A stretch of 19,021 nucleotides of DNA from JAIRTY01 sp050257395 (GTDB taxonomy: Bacteria > Actinomycetota > Actinomycetes > Streptosporangiales > Streptosporangiaceae), in NCBI GenBank assembly GCA_050257395.1, contig JBLMWU010000255.1, forward strand, positions 1-19,021. The letters run 5' to 3'. The translations under genes and the position numbers were made by a program. Of the stretch, positions 14,024 to 19,021 are shown in pieces (position 1 is the first letter of the stretch; the number at the start of each line of letters is the position of its first letter). The notes beneath the pieces are model-generated. The model was not told where the DNA came from and searched no databases. It saw nothing but the letters and a program-made list of their open reading frames with translations.

Positions 14024-16276
14024 GTGAGCGGCTGGGACGTGGCCTCCTTCGAGGCCTACCTGCCCGCGGAGACGGTGCTCGGGCAGCTCGAGGCCGCCGT
14101 GGTGGTCACCGACCGGCTGGGCAACCTGCTGTACGCGAACGGCTACGCCGCCCGGCTGTTCGACTTCCCCGGCGAGGCCTCCGCGCTGGTGGGCCGCTCG
14201 GTGCTGTCGCTCGGTTTCGAGCAGGGCGAGCTCGGCACGGCCGCCGAGCTGGCCCGCCAGGTGCGGCGCGGGCGGGCGTGGGACGGCACCTTCGGCACCC
14301 GCCGCCAGGACGGGTCGCAGGTCTTCGTCCGGGCGCAGGCGGTGCCGCTGCGGCACCCCTCGGGCTCGGTAGACGGCATCGTCATCATCGCCCGCGAGGC
14401 GACCCGGCGCGGCAGCCGCCGCGAGCGGGACCGGATCGCGCTGCTGGAGCGGATCGGTGAGCGGCTAGCCGGGTCGCTGGAGCTGGACCTGACCCTGCGG
14501 CACGTCGCCGAGACGCTGGTACCGCAGTTCGCCGACCACTGCTTCATCGATCTGCTGCAGGGTGACAAGCTCATCCGCCGGTCCCAGCTGCACGCGGGCG
14601 GCTGGACGCCCCCGCCGGGCAGCTGGGCGCAGGTGGGCGAGCAGATCGTCTACCCGCACGGGCACATCTGCGAGCAGGCCATGAAGCGCCTCGACGTGGT
14701 CCTGGCCGAGGACGTGAGCCGGCTGAACTTCCCCGCGCCCAGCGTGCGCAGCGAGCAGGCCGGACAGGAGGTCGGGCTGGCCTCGATCGTGGCGGCCCCC
14801 CTGTACGCCCGCGGCCAGCTGCTCGGGGTCATGAGCCTGGCGCTGTCCCGGCTCACCGACCGCGAGGAACAGCACTACGACGCGGACGACCGGGACTTCC
14901 TGGGGGCGATCGCCAGCCGGGTCGCGATCGCCATCGACAACGCCATGCTGTTCGAGGAGGAGCGGCGCACGGCGCTGGCGTTCCAGACCAGCCTGCTGCC
15001 GCAGCAGCTGCCCACCTTCGACGGGATCGACGTGGCCTGGCGCTACGTCCCGGCCAAGCCGCTGGAGACGCACGGGCAGGGCATCCAGACACAGGTCGGC
15101 GGGGACTGGTACGACCTGATCCCGCTGTCGGCCGGCCGGGTCGGCATCGTCATCGGGGACGTGGAAGGGCGCGGTGCCCGGGCCGCCGCCGTCATGGGCC
15201 AGCTGCGGGCCGCGCTGCGCGCGTTCGCCCAGGACGACAAGCCGCCCGGGGAGATCCTGCGCAAGCTCGACGACTGGTGCCGCACCCTCGGCCCCTCGCC
15301 CGGCGAAGGCGCCCCCAGCGAGCCTGACCCGCCGACCGTGAGCTGCACCTACTTCGTGTACGACGCCTGGTCGCGCACGCTGCGGTTCGCCAACGCCGGG
15401 CACGATGCGCCGCTGCTGATCTCCGGCGGCACGGTGGCGCCGCTGGAGATGGAGCACAAGGGCCTGCTGCTGGGCGTGCGCAGCAAGGGGGTCGCGGGCG
15501 CGCCCACCTACCCGGAGGAGACCCGGCGCCTGCCGCCCGGCTCCACCCTCGTGCTGTACACCGACGGCCTGACCGACCGGCGGCAGCGCGCGGACGGCAA
15601 CGGGCACTACTCCGAAGCCGAGGCCACCGAGATGCTGCGGCAGGCGGTCGGCAAGGTCGCCGCGGAGCCTGCCCGGGCAATCGTGCGGGCAGCCGAGGAT
15701 GCCGTGCCCGGCGACATCGACGACGACATGGCGATCGTGGCCGTCCAGACGTCGCCGACCGAGCTGGACTCGTGGGAGTGCTCCTTCCCGGCCGAGGCGA
15801 TCCGGGTGTCGGAGGCGCGCCGCCTGGCGCAGGCCACGTTCGGCCGCTGGGGGATGGCCCCGGAGCAGGCCGAGCTCACCTGCCTGCTGGTGTCGGAAGT
15901 AGTCACCAACGTGGTGCTGCACACCGGCGCCCCGTCCCGCCGTCCCCGCGAGTTCGCGCTGGAGACCGCTGGCGCGCCCGCGCCGCCGATGCCGCTGGTG
16001 CCGGGCTGGGACGGGCCGCCGATGCCGGAGGACCTGCCGTCCTCACCGGCCAAGGAGTTCACCCTGCGGCTGCGCCGCGGCGCCAGTTCGGTGTGGGTGG
16101 AGGTCTTCGACAGTGACCTGCGGCTGCCGCGGATCCGCAGCGCCGGCGAGACCGACGAGGGCGGCCGGGGCCTGTACCTGGTCGACCAGCTCGCCAGCCG
16201 GTGGGGCTCACGGCCCACCCACGACGGCAAGGCGGTCTGGTTCGAGATGGCGATCGTCGACGGCGCGAACCTGTAG
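14024..16276 (+). CDS. PAS-GAF-SpoIIE-type PP2C phosphatase with C-terminal HATPase (RsbU/RsbW-like fusion)
   Basis: 750-residue soluble signalling protein. A PAS-like domain (about 15-128; VVVTDRLGNLLYANGYAARLF) and a GAF domain (about 150-310; VGLASIVAAPLYARGQLLGVMSLA) are sensor modules. The PP2C/SpoIIE phosphatase (about 330-575) has the metal-binding acids: D361 in VGGDWYD, D379 in GDVEGRG, D514 in TDGLTD and D566-D568 in GDIDDDMAIV. The HATPase domain (about 590-745) has an N-box-like SEVVTN with E625 and N629 and a G2-like GGRGLYLVDQLASRWG. A Pro-rich insert of about 45 residues separates these boxes. Such proteins typically dephosphorylate anti-anti-sigma proteins, and the HATPase can act as an anti-sigma kinase. 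GTG 14024 follows ideR by 30 nt with only a weak ribosome-binding site, so coupling to ideR translation is likely. The partner protein is not in the window. The architecture is secure; the substrate is inference. Confidence 0.93.
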   Translation: MSGWDVASFEAYLPAETVLGQLEAAVVVTDRLGNLLYANGYAARLFDFPGEASALVGRSVLSLGFEQGELGTAAELARQVRRGRAWDGTFGTRRQDGSQVFVRAQAVPLRHPSGSVDGIVIIAREATRRGSRRERDRIALLERIGERLAGSLELDLTLRHVAETLVPQFADHCFIDLLQGDKLIRRSQLHAGGWTPPPGSWAQVGEQIVYPHGHICEQAMKRLDVVLAEDVSRLNFPAPSVRSEQAGQEVGLASIVAAPLYARGQLLGVMSLALSRLTDREEQHYDADDRDFLGAIASRVAIAIDNAMLFEEERRTALAFQTSLLPQQLPTFDGIDVAWRYVPAKPLETHGQGIQTQVGGDWYDLIPLSAGRVGIVIGDVEGRGARAAAVMGQLRAALRAFAQDDKPPGEILRKLDDWCRTLGPSPGEGAPSEPDPPTVSCTYFVYDAWSRTLRFANAGHDAPLLISGGTVAPLEMEHKGLLLGVRSKGVAGAPTYPEETRRLPPGSTLVLYTDGLTDRRQRADGNGHYSEAEATEMLRQAVGKVAAEPARAIVRAAEDAVPGDIDDDMAIVAVQTSPTELDSWECSFPAEAIRVSEARRLAQATFGRWGMAPEQAELTCLLVSEVVTNVVLHTGAPSRRPREFALETAGAPAPPMPLVPGWDGPPMPEDLPSSPAKEFTLRLRRGASSVWVEVFDSDLRLPRIRSAGETDEGGRGLYLVDQLASRWGSRPTHDGKAVWFEMAIVDGANL

Positions 16277-16294
16277 GCCGGGCCCCCGGCGGGG

Positions 16295-16462
16295 TCAGCG
16301 GTGGGCGGCCGCCCACAGCACCAGGGCCAGCAGGATGAAGCCCACCATCACGCTGACGAACATCTTGCCAGTTACGCCCATGCCGAGGCGGCGGCGGAAG
16401 CGGATCCAGCCGAATGCCACCAGCGCGCCCAGGAACGCGAGCAGGATCAGCCCGTTGGTCAA
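16295..16462 (-). CDS. Small two-helix membrane protein (55 residues), unknown function
   Basis: A short frame convergent with the phosphatase gene. TTG 16462 has GGAGG 5 nt before it on the minus strand. The product has helix 1 at about 5-19 (LILLAFLGALVAFGW), a basic loop IRFRRRLGMGVTGK (20-33), helix 2 at about 34-53 (MFVSVMVGFILLALVL) and a tail AAAHR. Two clean hydrophobic segments around a positively charged loop are what a real hairpin membrane protein looks like, and the charge pattern suggests the loop lies in the cytoplasm. A TATCCT box at 16504-16509 on the minus strand would start a leader of about 35 nt. The last codons form a perfect 16-bp palindrome (16301-16316). I do not recognise a family. 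Confidence is moderate because of the size and the TTG start. Confidence 0.65.
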   Translation of the reverse strand: MTNGLILLAFLGALVAFGWIRFRRRLGMGVTGKMFVSVMVGFILLALVLWAAAHR

Positions 16463-16503
16463 CTCACCCTCCCCGCGGTGCAGGCCGTTTGTTCCCTGCC
16501 ATG

Positions 16504-16509
16504 AGGATA
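16504..16509 (-). promoter_or_regulatory. -10 box for the 55-residue membrane protein gene
   Basis: TATCCT on the minus strand, 41 nt before TTG 16462, with the expected start near 16497. No -35 was seen. Confidence 0.4.
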
Positions 16510-16622
16510 GGCCCGCCGCGGAGCAGGGGGCTTGCGGTGCGGGCCCGGCCGGGGGAGGCTGACGGGAACGCGGGCGGTTGACCCCGGTCTTCTCGTTCCG
16601 TACCCAGGGCGATAGCCCAGTT

Positions 16623-16642
16623 GGTTAACCGGGCAGTAACAT
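16623..16642 (+). promoter_or_regulatory. Thiolase promoter -10 with adjacent palindrome
   Basis: TAACAT (16637-16642) fits the TANNNT -10 box and would give a leader of about 50 nt before GTG 16701. The perfect 8-bp palindrome GGTTAACC (16623-16630) lies in the spacer just upstream, where a repressor would block the polymerase. No good -35 is visible. From 16510 to 16700 I see no other gene. Confidence 0.4.
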
Positions 16643-16700
16643 CGCAGTGAGCAGGAACCCCGCGGGGCGTGCGCGCCCCCTGACCCGCCGGAGGACCGTG

Positions 16701-17849
16701 GTGGCGGAGGCATACATCGTCGGAGCTGTACGGACGCCGATCGGCAAGCGCAACGGCGGCCTGTCCAGCGTCAACCCGGTGGACATGGCGGCGCACGTGC
16801 TGACCGAGCTGATCAGCCGGACGGGCGTGGACGCGGCCGCGGTGGACGACGTGATCATGGGCTGCGTGTCCCAGGTCGGCCCGCAGACGTTCGACATCGC
16901 GCGGCAGGCGTGGCTGTCCGCGGGCCTGCCCGAGAGCGTGCCCGGGGTGACCGTCGACCGCCAGTGCGGGTCGTCCCAGCAGGCCGTCCAGTTCGCCGCG
17001 CAGGCGGTCATGTCCGGCACCCAGGACCTGGTGGTCGCGGCCGGCGTGGAGAGCATGAGCCAGGTCCCGATGGGCTCCACGGTCTCGCTGGCGATGGAGA
17101 AGGGGATGGCGCTCCCGTTCGGGGAGGGCTGGAAGAGCCGCTACGGCGACCAGGAGATCTCCCAGTTCCGCGGGGCGCAGCTCATCTGCGAGAAGTGGGG
17201 CATCAAGCGGCAGCAACTGGAGGAGTTCTCGCTGGAGAGCCACAAGCGGGCGCTGCGGGCCATCGAGGAGGGCCGGTTCGGCCGGGAGATCGCCCCGCTG
17301 AACGGCGTGACCAACGACGAGGGCCCGCGCGCGGACACCAGCCTGGAGAAGATGGCGGGCCTGGCCCCGCTGCGGGAGGGCTGGGAGATCACCGCGGCGA
17401 CCGCGTCGCAGATCTCCGACGGCTCGGCCGCGCTGCTCATCGCCTCCGCGGACGCGGTCGAGCGGCACGGGCTGACGCCCCGGGCGCGCATCACGGCGCT
17501 CACCGTGGTCGGCGCGGACCCGGTGTTCATGCTCACCGCCCCGATCCCGGCTACGGAGAAGGCGCTGGACAGGGCCGGCCTGACCGTCGACGACATCGAC
17601 GTCTTCGAGGTGAACGAGGCGTTCGCCCCGGTGCTGATCGCCTGGTCCGCGGACACCGGCGCGTCGCTGGACAAGACCAACCCGAACGGCGGGGCCATCG
17701 CGCTCGGCCACCCGCTCGGCGGCACCGGCGCGATTCTGATGACCAAGATGCTGCACGAGCTGGAGCGGACCGGCGGGCGGTACGGGCTGCAGACCATGTG
17801 CGAGGGCGGCGGCCAGGCCAACGCCACCATCATCGAGCGGGTCTCCTGA
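16701..17849 (+). CDS. Acetyl-CoA C-acyltransferase (thiolase), FadA6-like
   Basis: Thiolase that cleaves 3-ketoacyl-CoA with CoA to release acetyl-CoA, or runs the reverse condensation. 382 residues. Catalytic residues are C89 in VDRQCGSSQQAV (acyl-enzyme), H337 in GHPLGGTGA and C367 in MCEGGGQAN. The stretches RYGDQEISQFRGAQLI, LEKMAGLAPL, ADPVFMLTAPIPAT and RYGLQTMCEGGG closely resemble mycobacterial FadA6, a thiolase of steroid-ring degradation, more than housekeeping FadA or AtoB. GTG 16701 is chosen because GGAGGA (16690-16695) lies 5 nt before it; the adjacent GTG 16698 would be only 2 nt away. It stands alone between the small membrane gene and hsp20, with its own terminator and no other steroid or beta-oxidation genes in view, so the true substrate is uncertain. 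Confidence 0.93.
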   Translation: MAEAYIVGAVRTPIGKRNGGLSSVNPVDMAAHVLTELISRTGVDAAAVDDVIMGCVSQVGPQTFDIARQAWLSAGLPESVPGVTVDRQCGSSQQAVQFAAQAVMSGTQDLVVAAGVESMSQVPMGSTVSLAMEKGMALPFGEGWKSRYGDQEISQFRGAQLICEKWGIKRQQLEEFSLESHKRALRAIEEGRFGREIAPLNGVTNDEGPRADTSLEKMAGLAPLREGWEITAATASQISDGSAALLIASADAVERHGLTPRARITALTVVGADPVFMLTAPIPATEKALDRAGLTVDDIDVFEVNEAFAPVLIAWSADTGASLDKTNPNGGAIALGHPLGGTGAILMTKMLHELERTGGRYGLQTMCEGGGQANATIIERVS

Positions 17850-17865
17850 CCGGTTCACCCGCAGG

Positions 17866-17896
17866 CGGGGCCGGGTGATTCGCCCGGCCCCGTTTT
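17866..17896 (+). terminator. Rho-independent terminator after the thiolase gene
   Basis: A 12-bp stem with one G-T pair (17866-17877 with 17881-17892) and an ATT loop is followed directly by TTTT. It begins 16 nt after the stop codon and is the best intrinsic terminator in the window. Confidence 0.92.
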
Positions 17897-17918
17897 GCTG
17901 TCCGGGTGGCAGGGAATA

Positions 17919-17934
17919 TGCAAGTCGAGTTGCA
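17919..17934. promoter_or_regulatory. Palindromic operator candidate upstream of hsp20
   Basis: TGCAAGTCGAGTTGCA is a 16-bp palindrome with a single mismatched pair, in an AT-richer stretch 77 nt before the hsp20 start. A TAATGA -10-like box follows at 17945-17950. It does not match CIRCE or the HspR HAIR consensus as I know them. The MerR/HspR-like gene downstream is the obvious candidate to bind it. Confidence 0.5.
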
Positions 17935-18010
17935 GGTTTTCTGCTAATGAGATGGCAAGCGGCCCGGACCGGACCGGTCCTCGCTGCTGTTACACCGGAG
18001 GTGAACTGCA

Positions 18011-18439
18011 GTGCTTCGTACCTTTGACCCCTTCAGCAGGGAGTTCGACCGCCTCGTCGAGCGCGCGTTCGGGTGGGGCCCGTCGCTGGTGACCCAGCCG
18101 GGCATGCCCATGGACGCCGTCCGCCGCGAGAACGACATCCTGCTCCGCTTCGACCTGCCGGGCGTGGACCCGGAGTCGATCGACGTCACCGTCGACCGCG
18201 GTGTGCTGAGCGTCCGCGCGCAGCGCACGCAGGAGCGCGAGAGCGAGAAGCCGTTCATCCGCGAGCGGGTGACGGGCACCTTCGCCCGGCGCATCAGCCT
18301 CAGTGACGCGGCCGACGCCGAGCACATCGAGGCGGACTACCACGACGGCGTGCTGAGCGTCCGGGTGCCGCTGACCGAGCAGGCCAAGCCGCGCAAGGTC
18401 GAGATCAGCACCGACGGCAAGAAGTCCCTCACCGCCTGA
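18011..18439 (+). CDS. Hsp20/alpha-crystallin small heat-shock protein
   Basis: ATP-independent holdase that binds unfolding proteins as large cytosolic oligomers. 142 residues: an N-terminal arm LRTFDPFSREFDRLVERAFGW, then the alpha-crystallin domain (about 34-128) with RRENDILLRFDLPGVDPESI, FIRERVTGTFARRISL and the signature DGVLSVRVPLTE. A short tail KPRKVEIS has a V-x-I form of the oligomerising I-x-I motif. The length and order are normal for actinobacterial Hsp18. GTG 18011 is preceded by GGAGGTGA (17997-18004) at 6-nt spacing, an unusually strong ribosome-binding site, implying high expression once transcribed. A palindrome lies upstream and a MerR-type regulator gene follows, with paired hairpins between. 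Confidence 0.95.
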   Translation: MLRTFDPFSREFDRLVERAFGWGPSLVTQPGMPMDAVRRENDILLRFDLPGVDPESIDVTVDRGVLSVRAQRTQERESEKPFIRERVTGTFARRISLSDAADAEHIEADYHDGVLSVRVPLTEQAKPRKVEISTDGKKSLTA

Positions 18440-18480
18440 CCGGACGGGCACAACCCTGACCGGTCCAGGCGCGCCCTGGG

Positions 18481-18510
18481 CGGCCCGGCCGGGATCTCCC
18501 GGCCGGGCCG
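18481..18510 (+). terminator. Long GC hairpin after hsp20
   Basis: A perfect 14-bp inverted repeat (18481-18494 with 18497-18510) has only two unpaired central bases and lies 41 nt after the hsp20 stop. It has no T tract but is very stable and likely ends the hsp20 transcript. Confidence 0.55.
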
Positions 18511-18516
18511 GCCCAG

Positions 18517-18552
18517 CGGCCTGCCGGCGTGGGCTGCGGGCGCGGCAGGCCG
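18517..18552. repeat. Second hairpin between hsp20 and merR
   Basis: A 10-bp inverted repeat (18517-18526 with 18543-18552) with a 16-nt loop directly follows the first hairpin. It may reinforce termination or insulate the next promoter. Confidence 0.4.
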
Positions 18553-18580
18553 GCGCGCCGGGGACGGCAGGCTGCGGGTA

Positions 18581-18586
18581 TAGCGT
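18581..18586 (+). promoter_or_regulatory. Candidate -10 box for the MerR-family gene
   Basis: TAGCGT within GGTATAGCGT fits TANNNT and would start transcription near 18593, only about 6-9 nt before GTG 18600 / ATG 18603. This argues against the longer GTG 18585 start, which overlaps the box. Confidence 0.45.
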
Positions 18587-18602
18587 GAAGCCGGGTTCAG
18601 TG

Positions 18603-18920
18603 ATGCCAGCAACGCCCCTGGAAGACGAGAACCTGCCCCTGTTCACGGTCGGGCAGGTTTCTGCCATGCTCGAGGTCCGGCAGGCCTTCCTGCGCCGGCT
18701 CGACCGGGAGCGCGTGGTGGAGCCGACCCGCTCCGGCGGCAACCAGCGCCGCTACACACGGCGCGAGATCACCCTGGTGCAGTACGTGGTCCGGCTGGCT
18801 GACGAGGGGATGACCCTGGCGGCCATCCGGCGGGTGCTGGCACTGGAACACCGGGTCCGCGAGCTGGAGGCCGAGTGTGACGCGCTGCGCGCCGCCCTGG
18901 CGGAGCAGCGCCGCCGGTAG
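18603..18920 (+). CDS. MerR-family regulator, HspR-like
   Basis: 105-residue DNA-binding protein. The MerR-type winged helix spans about 13-80: PLFTVGQVSAMLEVRQAFLR, then VVEPTRSGGNQRRYTRREI with the wing, and DEGMTLAAIRRVLALE. The last 25 residues (HRVRELEAECDALRAAL) are a short coiled coil for dimerisation. There is no ligand-binding domain, as in HspR, the repressor of dnaK and small heat-shock genes. ATG 18603 is chosen; GTG 18600 and GTG 18585 are in frame, but 18585 overlaps the -10 box. The gene lies downstream of hsp20 but is separated from it by two hairpins and has its own promoter-like box, so it is probably transcribed separately. Control of hsp20 is inference from position and family. 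Confidence 0.9.
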   Translation: MPATPLEDENLPLFTVGQVSAMLEVRQAFLRRLDRERVVEPTRSGGNQRRYTRREITLVQYVVRLADEGMTLAAIRRVLALEHRVRELEAECDALRAALAEQRRR

Positions 18921-18960
18921 CCCGGGCGGCCCGCCGCCCGCAGCCGGAGCCGGGCAAGGC

Positions 18961-18997
18961 GCGGGGCCTGCGCCGGGGCGGGCCGCGCCGGCCCCGC
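18961..18997. terminator. Inverted repeat downstream of the MerR-family gene
   Basis: GCGGGGCC (18961-18968) and GGCCCCGC (18990-18997) form an 8-bp stem with a GC-rich 21-nt loop, 40 nt after the stop. No T tract. The final 24 nt of the window are too short to assign. Confidence 0.3.
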
Positions 18998-19021
18998 TCC
19001 TCAGCGCCGGGCCGCCAGGCG

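Noticed and set aside
16464..16502. 12-codon open frame (MAGNKRPAPRGG) just ahead of the small membrane gene
   Set aside because: The TATCCT box ends 1 nt before its ATG, so transcription should start inside it; no support for translation.
16608..16645. tRNA-like stretch (GATAGCCCAGTTGGTTAA) resembling a D-arm
   Set aside because: No acceptor stem, anticodon arm or T-arm follows; the bases are better read as thiolase promoter and palindrome.
16464..17858. 464-residue minus-strand open frame opposite the thiolase
   Set aside because: Shadow of the thiolase gene; no recognisable domain, while the plus strand has the complete catalytic triad.
19001..19021. Possible C-terminal end of a minus-strand gene (RLAARR stop)
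   Set aside because: Only six codons are visible before the window edge; cannot be supported.

Overview
The window is very GC-rich bacterial DNA with tightly packed genes, frequent GTG starts and several TANNNT boxes placed 6 nt before a start codon, as in leaderless transcripts. The gene set (stand-alone GroEL2-type chaperonin with a GDMDF tail, long cold-shock protein, DUF3027 and DUF2530 proteins, actinobacterial SerC, citrate synthase 2, IdeR/DmdR-type iron repressor, PAS-GAF-SpoIIE phosphatase with an ATPase domain) points to an Actinomycetota chromosome, probably a filamentous actinobacterium near Streptomyces or Streptosporangiales. No mobile element, phage gene, CRISPR array, rRNA or tRNA was seen. 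This looks like core chromosome rather than an island.

Layout. 1-1167: 3' part of groEL2 with a strong terminator. 1360-2874: a membrane protein of unknown function with a HAAS-like helical head and a repeat-bearing Pro/Ala/Gly linker. 3029-3409: cold-shock protein, convergent with an MFS transporter (3470-5101, minus). 5248-6288: DUF3027 protein, tail-to-tail with a DUF2530 membrane protein (6285-6545, minus); the two stop codons share one CTAG. 6681-8422: marR-family regulator coupled to a second MFS exporter, behind a promoter that carries an inverted repeat. 8599-9162: ThpR-type RNA 2',3'-cyclic phosphodiesterase, convergent with serC (9167-10285, minus). 10583-11176: ECF-like sigma factor, convergent with citrate synthase 2 (11192-12295, minus) across a nested inverted repeat. 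12540-13187: pdxH. 13277-13993: ideR, followed at 30 nt by a 750-residue multi-domain phosphatase (14024-16276). 16295-16462 (minus): a 55-residue two-helix membrane protein. 16701-17849: thiolase of FadA6 type with a textbook terminator. 18011-18439: Hsp20 with a palindrome upstream. 18603-18920: MerR/HspR-like regulator.

Functional themes: protein quality control lies at both ends (GroEL2; Hsp20 with an HspR-like regulator). SerC is PLP-dependent and PdxH makes PLP, so they are linked by cofactor, with citrate synthase nearby in central metabolism. IdeR beside a phosphatase/kinase-type switch protein hints at a stress or iron signalling neighbourhood, but that link is inference. I did not find a clearly new multi-gene system. 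The observations most worth checking are the MFS gene with no ATG/GTG/TTG start, the unannotated 55-residue membrane protein, the hsp20 operator palindrome, the marR operator, the DUF3027 Cys/His cluster and the nested convergent inverted repeat.
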